DNA of 64,000 nucleotides from Cytophagales bacterium (GCA_013298505.1 JAAFHY010000001.1:186001-250000), one strand, 5' to 3'; positions 34,346 to 43,034 are shown, numbered from the stretch's first letter. Notes: a model not told the origin generated them from the sequence alone. Program-made: numbers and translations.

Positions 34346-35599
34346 TTAACTGACAATCTTCTTCACCACCACGCTTGCATTGTGCCCACCAAAGCCAAAC
34401 GTGTTGCTGAGTGCTACATTCACTTGTTTGTGGACTTTCTCTCCGAGGATTAGATTCAATGATTCAGGCAATGTGGGGTCTATGTTGACAGTGTTGATAG
34501 TAGGGGGTATGACATCATGCTTCACTGCAAGAATACAAATCAACGCTTCGATGGCACCGGCTCCTCCAAGCAAATGGCCTGTGGCCGATTTGGTGGCGCT
34601 AATGCTTAGGTGTTTGGTATGCTCTCCAAACAAGCGCACGATGGCTTTAGCTTCACTCTCATCGCCATGATGCGTAGAGGTTGCGTGTGGATTTAAGTAG
34701 TCAACTGCACTTGGTGTGACATTGGCATCTTCTAACGCTAATTGCATACCGAGCAATGCACCTTCGCCTTCCGGATGGGTGCTTGTTAAATGATAAGCAT
34801 CGGCACTCATGCCACCACCCGCTATCTCTGCATAAATTTTTGCTCCACGCGCCTTCGCATGTTCTTCTGCTTCCAACACCAAGGCAACGCCACCTTCGCC
34901 CATGACAAAACCATCACGCGACACATCAAACGGTCGCGAGGCTGAGGCTGGATCTTCATTACGCGTAGACAATGCCTTCAATGCATTGAATCCTCCAATA
35001 CCAGATTCGTTGATGGCCGCCTCGGAGCCACCCGCAATTATAATGTCTGCCTTATTCCATTTAATGTAGTTCATCGCATCAATGATGGAAGTAGTAGATG
35101 TGGCGCAGGCCGATACAGTAATAAAATTGGGCCCCATAAAACCGTACTTCATCGAAATCCATCCGGAAGCAATATCAGGAATGACTTTTGGGATGAAGAA
35201 TGGACTAAACCTTGGTGTGCCATCGCCTTTGGCAAATTCCATCACCTGTTCTTGAAACGTGAGAAATCCTCCGTTGCCCGAACCCCAAATAACGCCAACT
35301 CTACGTTTGTTAATTGTATCATTTGCAATACCTGCATCTTCCACAGCTTGCTTGGCGGCCACCATCGCATATTGGGTGAACAAATCCATTTTGCGAGCCT
35401 CTTTTATATCAAAATGATTTTTGGCATCGTAGCCTTTTACTTCGCAAGCAAAGTGAGTTTTGAACTTCGAAGTATCGAAGCGAGTGATGGGCGCTGCACC
35501 GCTTTTGCCTGCGAGCAAATTATTCCAGAAGTCCTGAACATTGTTTCCCAAAGGCGTGATCGCGCCAATACCTGTTACTACTACTTTTCGTTGTTGCAT
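34346..35599 (-). CDS. fabF: Beta-ketoacyl-ACP synthase II (FabF)
   Basis: 417 residues. This condensing enzyme elongates acyl-ACP with malonyl-ACP in fatty-acid synthesis. The triad is complete: Cys in SACATSTT (about residue 165), His in HATSTHHGDE (about residue 304) and His in SATGHLLGGAGA (about residue 340). The N-terminal VVVTGIGAITPLGN and C-terminal NTFGFGGHNAS match FabF. No acpP gene lies next to it here, and the tRNA-Lys gene is 40 bp upstream on the same strand. Confidence 0.94.
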   Translation of the reverse strand: MQQRKVVVTGIGAITPLGNNVQDFWNNLLAGKSGAAPITRFDTSKFKTHFACEVKGYDAKNHFDIKEARKMDLFTQYAMVAAKQAVEDAGIANDTINKRRVGVIWGSGNGGFLTFQEQVMEFAKGDGTPRFSPFFIPKVIPDIASGWISMKYGFMGPNFITVSACATSTTSIIDAMNYIKWNKADIIIAGGSEAAINESGIGGFNALKALSTRNEDPASASRPFDVSRDGFVMGEGGVALVLEAEEHAKARGAKIYAEIAGGGMSADAYHLTSTHPEGEGALLGMQLALEDANVTPSAVDYLNPHATSTHHGDESEAKAIVRLFGEHTKHLSISATKSATGHLLGGAGAIEALICILAVKHDVIPPTINTVNIDPTLPESLNLILGEKVHKQVNVALSNTFGFGGHNASVVVKKIVS

Positions 35600-35638
35600 A
35601 AATTCAAGTTATCAATTAACATAAATCGTCACCAATAG

Positions 35639-35722
35639 TGACCCCGGGGAGGCTCGAACTCCTCCCGATAACTATCGGGACGGATTAAGAGTCAGCTGCT
35701 CTACCAACTGAGCTACAAAGTC
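35639..35722 (-). tRNA. tRNA-Lys (CTT anticodon) with palindromic variable region
   Basis: The minus strand folds as a cloverleaf: acceptor GACTTTG/CGGGGTC, D-arm GCTC-AGTTGGTA-GAGC, anticodon loop CTCTTAA (CTT), T-loop TTCGAGC, discriminator A. CCA is not encoded. It is 84 nt long because the variable region has 16 nt, CCCGATAGTTATCGGG, which itself forms a 7-bp hairpin; tRNA-Lys normally has about 5 nt there. The anticodon stem has a U/C mismatch (29-41), the T-stem an A/C mismatch (49-65), and the acceptor three U.G pairs. It could be functional, or a degraded tRNA hit by a short palindromic repeat. Confidence 0.75.
35663..35680. repeat. 18-bp palindrome inside the tRNA gene
   Basis: TCCCGATA-AC-TATCGGGA, 8-bp perfect arms and a 2-base centre. 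I found no second copy in the window. Similar CCCGATA...TATCGGG palindromes are, as far as I recall, frequent extragenic elements in some Bacteroidota, so this may be a small repeat inserted into the tRNA variable loop. Confidence 0.6.
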
Positions 35723-35737
35723 TTAGCTTTATTTTTA

Positions 35738-36619
35738 TCAGACCACGCCTCTTGCAAAACCTACCGTCTCTCGATATAGTTGGGGCGAAACATCGGCATT
35801 GGTTTTGAAGAAGCGACTGAAGTAGTGTTCGTCTTCATAGCCCAATTCGCTCGCGATTTCTTTTACAGGTTTGTTGGTCAAATACAACTCGCGCTTGGCT
35901 TCAATTATAATGCGTTCAGAGATCAAATCGGTTAGCGTTTTATTAAAATGTGTTTTTGTAATCTTCGCAAGTGCTTTGGGTGTGATGTTCAACAAATCGG
36001 CATAGTTACTGGCCGAGTGTTTCGTTTTAAAATGTTCCTCGATGGCATCTTTCAGATTTTGAAGGATGAAAGGCTCTTTATTATTGGCCGTAGCCTTTTG
36101 CGCCTCGGGTTGTTGTTGTGCTTTCAAGCGCGAAGCTGTGATTAGAAATATTTTGAGATACGAAACCAAAAGCTCGTACTGTGCCAAAGCCGGATTTTGC
36201 ATTTCAGTTTTTATTTGATTGAGAATCATTTTTAAGGTAGCCTCCGATACATCATCTACCTTGGTGATGGGTGGATTGTAGATGTTGTTGAACAAGATAC
36301 CATTGCAAGAAATCTCTTTATGATGTTTGAGAATACAAAAGAAATCGGGATGAAAGTGAATAGCTACTCCTTTAACATTCCTTGACTTTGAAATCATAAA
36401 GGGTTGGTAAGGTGCGAAGGCAAGCAACGAATTCTTACTGAATTTATATTCGGCAAAATCAGCTTTCAATTCGCCACTTCCTTCCATTATCCAAATAAGA
36501 GAAAAATAATTATGCCGTTGAATATGATCGAAGCTGCTATGGTCCTCAAAAGCGGCAAGCTTAAAACCCAAGTTGCCATTTTGTGGATTGACTAGCGTAA
36601 AAGTAGATTGGTTGAGCAT
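35738..36619 (-). CDS. AraC-family transcriptional regulator
   Basis: 293 residues: an N-terminal cupin-like sensing domain (about 1-170, with LIWIMEGSGELKADF) and a C-terminal AraC double helix-turn-helix (about 195-290) with the hallmark IASELGYEDEHYFSRFFKTN. The effector is unknown. It lies 15 bp upstream of the tRNA on the same strand and 28 bp downstream of the DUF1348 gene stop, so it may be co-transcribed with either. Confidence 0.9.
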   Translation of the reverse strand: MLNQSTFTLVNPQNGNLGFKLAAFEDHSSFDHIQRHNYFSLIWIMEGSGELKADFAEYKFSKNSLLAFAPYQPFMISKSRNVKGVAIHFHPDFFCILKHHKEISCNGILFNNIYNPPITKVDDVSEATLKMILNQIKTEMQNPALAQYELLVSYLKIFLITASRLKAQQQPEAQKATANNKEPFILQNLKDAIEEHFKTKHSASNYADLLNITPKALAKITKTHFNKTLTDLISERIIIEAKRELYLTNKPVKEIASELGYEDEHYFSRFFKTNADVSPQLYRETVGFARGVV

Positions 36620-36647
36620 ATTAAGCAGAATTGCGTTTACAACAAAA

Positions 36648-37064
36648 TTAGAATACTCTTCGTTCCGATTCAGTAATCTCTAAATCGTTGATGCTAGCAA
36701 AGCGCTTCGCCATGTATCCATTCTCATCAAACTCCCAATTTTCGTTTCCATACGCACGAAACCATTTACCTTCAGCATTTTGATATTCATATTCAAAATG
36801 CACGGCAATGCGGTTGTCGGTGTGTGCCCAATATTCTTTCTTCAGTTTGTAGTGTAATTCTTTCTTCCACTTGTCACTCAGAAATTTCACAATCTCTTCG
36901 CGACCGTTGATGAACTGGTTTCGGTTTCGCCATTCGCTGTCAAGAGTATAGGCTTTGGAAACGCGCACCGGGTCTTTGCTGTTCCAGGCATCTTCCGCTA
37001 GCTGTATTTTCTGTTTGGCTGTTTCCACCGTAAAGGGCGGAAGAGGCATTCTTTTTTCTTCCAT
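36648..37064 (-). CDS. NTF2-like protein, DUF1348 family
   Basis: 138 residues, a single SnoaL/NTF2-type cone fold. Typical DUF1348 segments are [26 protein letters not shown] and [17 protein letters not shown]. The family is common but without an established reaction. ATG 37064 ([10 protein letters not shown]) was chosen over an upstream in-frame codon at 37091. It is the middle gene of a minus-strand row (MOSC, DUF1348, AraC). Confidence 0.85.
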   Translation of the reverse strand: MEEKRMPLPPFTVETAKQKIQLAEDAWNSKDPVRVSKAYTLDSEWRNRNQFINGREEIVKFLSDKWKKELHYKLKKEYWAHTDNRIAVHFEYEYQNAEGKWFRAYGNENWEFDENGYMAKRFASINDLEITESERRVF

Positions 37065-37159
37065 AATAACTCCTCTTGTTTTGCACAACAAAGGTGCGGC
37101 AATACTTTTTTGCAGAAAATGGATTATCTACGCATTGAGGTGGACTTTTTTTCCTCCTG

Positions 37160-37966
37160 TTATTGCGGATTTTCAAGGTTAACGCGTTCGATAATTTTTA
37201 ACTCATCACCCACCCGCAGCCATTTCCCTTTCTGCGTTTCTGGTATGTAGGTGTTGATGGTAAGGTGATAGAGGTTACCATATTCCGGAAGATGACTGCC
37301 CTGCGGAAGCGTTGCTTCACGGCTCTTCATCATTCGCTTTACAAAAGTTTTGTCGGTAATGCCTGTAAGCGGATCGCGTGGAGGTACGTTGCAACGCGCT
37401 CGCGGACTTACCCCAATCATCTCCACATCACCAACTTGAATGCGCATTCCCACACCTGGTTTGCCAACTAGGTTCTCTTCCCAGTAAGCATCAACGCCTG
37501 TCAATTCAATCGAAGCGCGGAAACGAAGGCGTACATCTTCCAGTGGAAGATCTGAAAATTCCTGATTGAGTGATTTCAGCGAAGCCTCGCTCACAATCGT
37601 CACGCTACTGGCCGTGGGGATGTCCATCAGTTCGCCTTGTTTACTTTGAACGAGCGTCAAAGGTTCACCAAAGAAGTTTTCTAAATACATTTCTAACTTT
37701 CTTTTATTATCGATCAGATGGAACGATTCCACAGACCCTCCTGAACGAGGATTCAGTTGCACGGTATAGTTCGGCAAATCGTAAGTCGCCTTTAGCTCAT
37801 TCACCTTGCCAGTGCGCTTGCTGTTCATAAACCGCTGGTCTTGCGTGATCATGGCAAACTCGCGGTCATAGCGAAGCGAGTGCACACCTACTTCAGCCTC
37901 TTGCAACTCAACGGGATCAAGTGCCTTGATAGGGTAAACGCGGATGCGAGAGATAGCAGGTTTCAT
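37160..37966 (-). CDS. MOSC domain protein (MOSC_N plus MOSC)
   Basis: 268 residues: an N-terminal MOSC beta-barrel domain (SRIRVYPIKALDPVELQEAEV region) followed by the MOSC domain with ARCNVPPRDPLTG, whose Cys is the conserved putative sulfur-carrying residue of the family. Relatives handle molybdenum cofactor-bound sulfur or reduce N-hydroxylated compounds (YiiM/mARC-like). No molybdopterin genes are near. The start is ATG 37966; an in-frame TTG lies 9 bp upstream. Confidence 0.87.
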   Translation of the reverse strand: MKPAISRIRVYPIKALDPVELQEAEVGVHSLRYDREFAMITQDQRFMNSKRTGKVNELKATYDLPNYTVQLNPRSGGSVESFHLIDNKRKLEMYLENFFGEPLTLVQSKQGELMDIPTASSVTIVSEASLKSLNQEFSDLPLEDVRLRFRASIELTGVDAYWEENLVGKPGVGMRIQVGDVEMIGVSPRARCNVPPRDPLTGITDKTFVKRMMKSREATLPQGSHLPEYGNLYHLTINTYIPETQKGKWLRVGDELKIIERVNLENPQ

Positions 37967-38033
37967 GGTTTGCAAGTTAGGAAAAGCAAATACGTCAGGA
38001 TTTTCTCCTGACGTATTCGTAAACGATAAGATT

Positions 38034-38498
38034 CTATTTCGATGTTTTCACAATCGGCCAGTTGTTGTTGGCAGCTTTCAATAAATTATCTTGGTCTTGA
38101 TTCCACGCTTCTAGTGTGTTAAAGTTACTGCCATTGAATGGACCATTGAAAAACAAGTACAACTTGCCATCAATGATTTCAAACGTCTCTGGGTTAATAG
38201 GAAACTTTGTGCTTTTTGCACCCACGCCCCATGCGCAATATCCGTCAAATTGAGGAAGGTATTTTGAAGGATTCTTTTTGAAAGTATCGCGGTTTGCAGT
38301 AGTTGCAAATTGATAAGTGGCATCGCCATGTGTTGCAGTAATTTTCGCATCACCTTTTGTGGCTTTGTTAGAGAAGTAGGAAACCACATCGTAGCCTCCA
38401 ATGGCTAATCCTTTTTTATCGATAGGTGCAACTTGTGCACCAAGTGCGCTAACAAATAGTACAAGCGCTAGTGTGAAAATCATTCTAGTTGTTTTCAT
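38034..38498 (-). CDS. Exported YHS-domain protein
   Basis: 154 residues with a signal peptide ending near SALGAQ, then a YHS-type domain: AIGGYDVVSYF, THGDATYQFAT and a single FDGYCAWGVGA. YHS proteins are small domains often linked to metal handling (copper) or to multi-component oxidases. It has only one Cys in the motif region. It is followed upstream by an AhpD-like gene on the same strand, 44 bp away, which suggests a common stress or redox role. Confidence 0.85.
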   Translation of the reverse strand: MKTTRMIFTLALVLFVSALGAQVAPIDKKGLAIGGYDVVSYFSNKATKGDAKITATHGDATYQFATTANRDTFKKNPSKYLPQFDGYCAWGVGAKSTKFPINPETFEIIDGKLYLFFNGPFNGSNFNTLEAWNQDQDNLLKAANNNWPIVKTSK

Positions 38499-38542
38499 TT
38501 TGTTTATTATTTTTATGAATTAATATTTTGCGTCAAGTTTTT

Positions 38543-39097
38543 TTAGAGTACTGCTGGTTGAAGTAATTGTACTTCAGGAAAGTCGATCACTGTGTTGGCC
38601 GTATTGTTGAAGTAGTTAGTAAATGTGTTCAGCGCCACGTGCCCCACAATTTCGCCTACCTCACCTTGGGTAAACCCAGCTGCTAATACAGCACTCACAT
38701 CGCTATCACTTACGTGACCTCTTTTCTCTACCAATTTGTGGGCGAACTTCAAAGCCTCATCTGTCTTTGCATCAATCTTGCCCAATGTTCTGGCCGACTC
38801 TATTCTGGCGTCATCTAGACCGTTCATGTTTTTACCAATGAAGGTGTGAGCCGATGCGCAGTATTGGCATTGGTTCGCTTCTGCAACAGTCAGAGCAATC
38901 AATGTTCCCAACTTAGCACCCAGTGTTCCTTCACCGAGTGAGCCACTGAAATTTAGATAAGCACCCAACAAGGCAGGTGAGTTGCCCATGGTACGCATCA
39001 TGTTCGGTACCATACCCAGTTTACCATTGATGGCGGTAAACAATTCTTTTGCTTTGCCCGAAGCCTGGTCGGGGTTTAGCGCGGTTAAACGTGTCAT
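38543..39097 (-). CDS. AhpD-like carboxymuconolactone decarboxylase family protein
   Basis: 184 residues, all-helical. The CxxC-H signature CQYCASAH (about residue 77) is the redox site of the AhpD/CMD family, with EANQ just before it. Members reduce peroxiredoxins or act as alkylhydroperoxidases; others are gamma-carboxymuconolactone decarboxylases, but the CxxC points to the peroxidase type. It is upstream of the YHS gene and probably co-transcribed with it. Confidence 0.88.
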   Translation of the reverse strand: MTRLTALNPDQASGKAKELFTAINGKLGMVPNMMRTMGNSPALLGAYLNFSGSLGEGTLGAKLGTLIALTVAEANQCQYCASAHTFIGKNMNGLDDARIESARTLGKIDAKTDEALKFAHKLVEKRGHVSDSDVSAVLAAGFTQGEVGEIVGHVALNTFTNYFNNTANTVIDFPEVQLLQPAVL

Positions 39098-39284
39098 AAT
39101 TTTTTTCTTTTTGTTTGTCGTTGTTGACGATGCAAAAGTGCAGGGCTTGACAACCGTTTAAAATGGAGGATGTACGCAAGTAGATGGACAATTTTCCTTG
39201 ATGGAAGACAGAAGACATTGATCGAGCATCGGCTTCCTCGAGGTGGGGATGCGCTAACTTTTCGAGCAATACATGTAAGTGATA

Positions 39285-39299
39285 ATTCAATCGCACTTT
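39285..39299 (+). repeat. 15-bp direct repeat, copy 1
   Basis: ATTCAATCGCACTTT, upstream of the alpha/beta hydrolase gene and immediately before a TATCTTTG -7-like box (39315-39322). An identical copy lies at 40499-40513. Confidence 0.5.
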
Positions 39300-39388
39300 G
39301 TTGCGCATATCAATTATCTTTGGAAGGATTTATTAAATGAAGTCATCCTAATTGTAACGTGGCAGGCAACGACAAAGACTGAAACGAT

Positions 39389-40444
39389 ATGAAAGCAATC
39401 CAAAAAACACTTATTACTTTTTTGTTCCTGATTTTGTTCGCATTGGGTTGTAGTAAAAATGAAGATAGCCCGATCACACCAGTTTCGAATATTACTTTTT
39501 CAACTTCGCCTTTTGATTTGCAAGGTATCAATGCAAAATTTGCGAAAGACATTTCTTATGATGACAAAGACAGAACGCAGTTTGATATATGGCTACCTAC
39601 TGCCAGCACACCCACGGGCTTGGTCATCTATGTACACGGTGGTGGGTTTACCAGTGGCGACAAAGATTTTGTGTATGCTGTTCAATCGGGCGGGGCTTGG
39701 GATTTTCCTGCTGACATTCGGTTTTTACTTCAAAACAATATTGCCTTTGCAACCATTCGCTACACCCTGTTAAGCCCCATCGGGGAAACACAAGGAGTTA
39801 AAAAATCGATGGCTGACGTAAGAAGGGCTTTACAGTACATCAGATCTCGGGCAAATGATTTCAATATTGATAAGTCTAAAATAATCCTGTCAGGTAATTC
39901 AGCTGGCGCAGGCACTTCTCTTTGGATAGCCTTTAACAATGACTTTGCAGATGCACAAAATAGTGATTTGGTGTTAAGGGAATCAACCCGAGTAAAAGGC
40001 GTAGTGGCAAGAGAAACGCAATCAAGTTATAATATTGAAGAGCGATGGGTAAATAATGTATTTGTTGATTACAGTCTCACGTGGCCACAAATATTGTCTT
40101 TCGAAACGGGTAACGTTCAAAAGATATATGGAGTATCGTCAAATGCACAGTACGAATCGGCTGCTATTGATACTTACCGAGCAGAGGTTGATATGTTGTC
40201 TTTACTGTCTGCCGATGATCCTGAAATTTGGATTAACAATACACTTAGAGACGTAGTAAATCCTTACAATCCTTATAATCAAGACATACCTGCGCACCAC
40301 GCTTTTCATGCAAGAGAATTGAAAAAGAGAGCAGATGCAATAGGGCTTAAGAATATTACTTACTACGGCAAAAATCCAGTGCTATTTTCTCACCCAAGTA
40401 ACGAAACTTGGACTCAGTTCTGTAAAAGAAAAATTAGCGAGTAA
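39389..40444 (+). CDS. Alpha/beta hydrolase-fold lipoprotein (esterase-like)
   Basis: 351 residues. The signal peptide ends at the lipobox LILFALGC. The hydrolase core has the oxyanion-hole motif YVHGGGF (about residue 85), the nucleophile elbow GNSAGAG (about residue 165, Ser as nucleophile), and a late His in AHHAFHA. The DIWLP segment is typical of carboxylesterase/lipase-like enzymes. The substrate is unknown. A -7-like TATCTTTG box lies 67 bp upstream. Confidence 0.82.
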   Translation: MKAIQKTLITFLFLILFALGCSKNEDSPITPVSNITFSTSPFDLQGINAKFAKDISYDDKDRTQFDIWLPTASTPTGLVIYVHGGGFTSGDKDFVYAVQSGGAWDFPADIRFLLQNNIAFATIRYTLLSPIGETQGVKKSMADVRRALQYIRSRANDFNIDKSKIILSGNSAGAGTSLWIAFNNDFADAQNSDLVLRESTRVKGVVARETQSSYNIEERWVNNVFVDYSLTWPQILSFETGNVQKIYGVSSNAQYESAAIDTYRAEVDMLSLLSADDPEIWINNTLRDVVNPYNPYNQDIPAHHAFHARELKKRADAIGLKNITYYGKNPVLFSHPSNETWTQFCKRKISE

Positions 40445-40498
40445 ATGCTCAAGCTACGTATTCACTCATAAGTGAACGGGGCAACTTTTTGTGCGGAA

Positions 40499-40513
40499 AT
40501 TCAATCGCACTTT
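40499..40513 (+). repeat. 15-bp direct repeat, copy 2
   Basis: An identical ATTCAATCGCACTTT, 93 bp upstream of the Crp/Fnr start codon. With copy 1 it brackets the hydrolase gene, each copy upstream of a gene start. Confidence 0.5.
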
Positions 40514-40605
40514 TAGGGCATCAGTCTTTATTTCAAAAAGGAAAACTGATTAAAGCATGGCCATCCTAGTTTATACGTATATTACAATGGAGAAAGCCTA
40601 GAGTA

Positions 40606-41184
40606 ATGAGCACTGAACTTTTCTTTCAAAAAATCAGAACATACCATGCTATTTCTCAAGAGGCAGAACTAGCGTGGACAAAAATATTACGTCCGCGTAC
40701 TTATAAGAAAGGCGAGTGTTTCATCACCGAAGGGCAGCTTCCAAAGGAGATAGCATTTGTTGTCAAAGGACTTTTTTCACAGAATTACACAACGGATGCC
40801 GGAGACGTAGTGATCAAGTATTTTTTTCCAGAACTGCGCCTTGCTGCATCCGTTGGAGCGATGTTGAACAATACACCAAGTAAGTACACCATTGTAGCAA
40901 TCGAAAACTGCTCCGTTTTGGTCTATGATTTTCTTGAGTTCAAAAATTTGTTGCTTACACATAGTGACATAGCGGCATTTTATATCAAGTACATCGAAGT
41001 GCATTGGATTATTGAGAAAGAGCCTTTGGAAATTTCCCTTAGGCATTACGATGCGAAAACAAAGTACGGAGAGTTTGTTCAAAAATTCCCGCAATTAATT
41101 AGGCGGTTGAAAAAACACCACATCGCCTCCTATTTAGGCATCACCCCTACCCAGTTGAGCAGAATATTGCTTGCTAATAAATAG
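40606..41184 (+). CDS. Crp/Fnr-family transcriptional regulator
   Basis: 192 residues: a cyclic-nucleotide-binding-like beta-roll (RTYKKGECFITEGQLPKE region), a dimer helix, and a short C-terminal winged helix with HHIASYLGITPTQLSRIL. There are no N-terminal cysteines, so no iron-sulfur cluster is expected. The short HTH is typical of Bacteroidota members. The ligand is unknown. Its 3' flank carries a short dyad motif repeated twice more about 600 bp downstream. Confidence 0.88.
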   Translation: MSTELFFQKIRTYHAISQEAELAWTKILRPRTYKKGECFITEGQLPKEIAFVVKGLFSQNYTTDAGDVVIKYFFPELRLAASVGAMLNNTPSKYTIVAIENCSVLVYDFLEFKNLLLTHSDIAAFYIKYIEVHWIIEKEPLEISLRHYDAKTKYGEFVQKFPQLIRRLKKHHIASYLGITPTQLSRILLANK

Positions 41185-41192
41185 TTTAATTA

Positions 41193-41209
41193 CTCAACAT
41201 TTGTAAAGG
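41193..41209 (+). repeat. 17-bp dyad motif, copy 1
   Basis: CTCAACATTTGTAAAGG, 8 bp after the Crp/Fnr stop and upstream of the VOC gene. It is near-identical to two copies at 41776 and 41817. Confidence 0.55.
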
Positions 41210-41261
41210 CTTTCAATGAGTTCTCGTGTCACCTTTGCACGATCAATCGATTCAACTCCAA

Positions 41262-41669
41262 ATGGCAGCCAAAGCGTTCATCAATTTACCGGTAAAAGAC
41301 CTTGAAAAATCAATATCCTTCTTTACCCATCTTGGCTTCAGCTTTGATCCAAACGTAACAGATGAGAATGCCGCTTGTATGGCCACAGGCGACAACATTT
41401 TTTTTGTTTTTTTGTTGAAAGAAGACTACTTCAAAACCTTTACAAAAAAAGCCCTTTGTGATGCTACGGCATTTACAGAAGTTTTGATAACGCTGCATTT
41501 GGATTCAAAAGAAAGCATACAAAGTATTATAGAAAAAGCTAGGGCAGCAGGCGGCCTCATTCATGCCGAACCAGAAGACCGCGGGTGGATGTACCAGCAT
41601 AGTCTTGAAGACTTGGATGGACATCAATGGGAGTTCATTTTCATAGACGAAAGTCAAATACCAAATTAG
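41262..41669 (+). CDS. VOC (glyoxalase/bleomycin-resistance fold) protein
   Basis: 135 residues with two beta-alpha-beta-beta-beta modules: KAFINLPVKDLEKSISFFTHLGF at the N-terminus and the late GGLIHAEPEDRGWMYQHSLEDLDGHQWEF. These are the hallmarks of Lactoylglutathione-lyase-like or fosfomycin-resistance-like VOC proteins, here of the unassigned PhnB/YP type. The start is ATG 41262 (MAAKAFINL); an in-frame GTG at 41226 would add 12 residues. The function is unknown. Confidence 0.85.
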   Translation: MAAKAFINLPVKDLEKSISFFTHLGFSFDPNVTDENAACMATGDNIFFVFLLKEDYFKTFTKKALCDATAFTEVLITLHLDSKESIQSIIEKARAAGGLIHAEPEDRGWMYQHSLEDLDGHQWEFIFIDESQIPN

Positions 41670-41775
41670 CGTAAATACAATTCAGCTTCAGGCCAAGGTT
41701 AGGGCAGCGCATGCTATTGCGTTGCCCTTCTCGTTTGTGCTAAACACAATGTTTTCTTAAAAAACTTTTCGCTCC

Positions 41776-41833
41776 CTCAACATTTGTAGAGGTTTTCGCA
41801 AGAAACTTTTCACTTCCTCAACATATGTAGAAG
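41776..41833 (+). repeat. 17-bp dyad motif, copies 2 and 3, in a 41-bp direct repeat
   Basis: CTCAACATTTGTAGAGG (41776-41792) and CTCAACATATGTAGAAG (41817-41833) form the core of a 41-bp imperfect tandem repeat that begins at about 41761. The core is a dyad, CTCAACA-TT-TGTAGAG (6 of 7 pairs). It lies 57 bp upstream of the SMP-30-like gene. Confidence 0.6.
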
Positions 41834-41889
41834 TTTCTTCCTCTTAAGTGCTGCTCCTTTGTGCCACCAAACTTTAACCCATTGAAGAA

Positions 41890-43011
41890 ATGAAACAAAA
41901 CAAAAAAACAAGTCTCGGAATTTTATTTGCCCTCTCCATTTTTGGTCTGTTTACGTCATGCGCAATACATCCCGTTGCGTGGCAACCGCCCACTAAAACT
42001 GAATTCATCGGAACGACAGCTTTGAATGAAAAGCTAAAGTCCGCTCAAATCATTTCACTCAACGGATGGTATGGCCCGGAAGACATACTATTTGATGAAG
42101 ATGGAAATCTTTACTGCGGAGTTCACACCAAAGAAACTGATTTCAGTGATGGCAAGATTTTAAAAATTGATTCCAATGGTGCCATTGAAATTTTTTACGA
42201 TGCACGCTCATGGGTTGCCGGACTGCATTTTGACCAAGCAGGAAACCTAATAGCCTTGAGTCATAAAGAAGGCTTAATTAGCATCAGTCCACAGAAAAAG
42301 GTAACCGTACTTGCTACAAAGGATGAAAACGGAAAACCATTTCTAATTCCAAACGGGTTGGACATTGCATTGGATGGCAAAATTTATTTTTCCAATACGT
42401 CTGATGTTTCAGCATACACGATTAAGTATGGCCGAAAAGTAATTCTGGAAATGAATCCAATCGGTGGATTGTACTTCTATGATCCTAAATCAGGTAAAGT
42501 AAAGACGTTAATCGATGGCACTTATTTTGGAAATGGAGTGGTGCTTTCGAGGGAAGAAGATTATCTGTTGATGACGGAAACCACCAAATACAGAGTTCTT
42601 AAATACTGGCTTACAGGAGATAAAGCGGGAAAGACAGAAACGTTTATTGATAACCTTCCTGGTTTTCCTAATGGAATTTCAATCAGGGCTGATGGAAGCT
42701 ACTGGCTTGGATTTTCTACCAAGCGGAGCGATGCGCTGGATAAGATTCATCCTAAACCTGGCATGAAGAAATTTGTATATGGCCTGCCTAACTTTCTTCA
42801 ACCCAAAGCAGAAGAATTTGGAATGGTGATGAACATTTCAGCGGAAGGCAAAATACTTCACTCGCTTTTTGATACCACAGGCAGTACGCTTGCTGAAGCT
42901 GGAGCAGTCAAGGAACATGGTGGCTATCTCTACATCGGTGGTGATGTTCTGCCGCACATTGGAAAGTACAAATTAGAAAATGAATCGAAAGTCGAAATCA
43001 CTAATTATTGA
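41890..43011 (+). CDS. SMP-30/strictosidine-synthase-like beta-propeller lipoprotein
   Basis: 373 residues with a lipobox signal (LSIFGLFTSC). The six-bladed propeller pattern has GPEDILFDEDGNLYCG, the PNGLDIALDGKIYFSN metal-site-like segment, and a later GFPNGISIRADGSYWLG, as in the SMP-30/gluconolactonase and strictosidine-synthase superfamily. In bacteria such proteins are usually lactonases or esterases. It is the first gene of a three-gene plus-strand row. Confidence 0.85.
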   Translation: MKQNKKTSLGILFALSIFGLFTSCAIHPVAWQPPTKTEFIGTTALNEKLKSAQIISLNGWYGPEDILFDEDGNLYCGVHTKETDFSDGKILKIDSNGAIEIFYDARSWVAGLHFDQAGNLIALSHKEGLISISPQKKVTVLATKDENGKPFLIPNGLDIALDGKIYFSNTSDVSAYTIKYGRKVILEMNPIGGLYFYDPKSGKVKTLIDGTYFGNGVVLSREEDYLLMTETTKYRVLKYWLTGDKAGKTETFIDNLPGFPNGISIRADGSYWLGFSTKRSDALDKIHPKPGMKKFVYGLPNFLQPKAEEFGMVMNISAEGKILHSLFDTTGSTLAEAGAVKEHGGYLYIGGDVLPHIGKYKLENESKVEITNY

Positions 43012-43034
43012 ATAATTCTTTAAACAATTTAATC

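Noticed and set aside
39021-39308. 95-codon minus-strand frame in front of the AhpD-like gene
   Set aside because: It overlaps the start of the AhpD-like gene in another frame and has no coding-like composition or motif.
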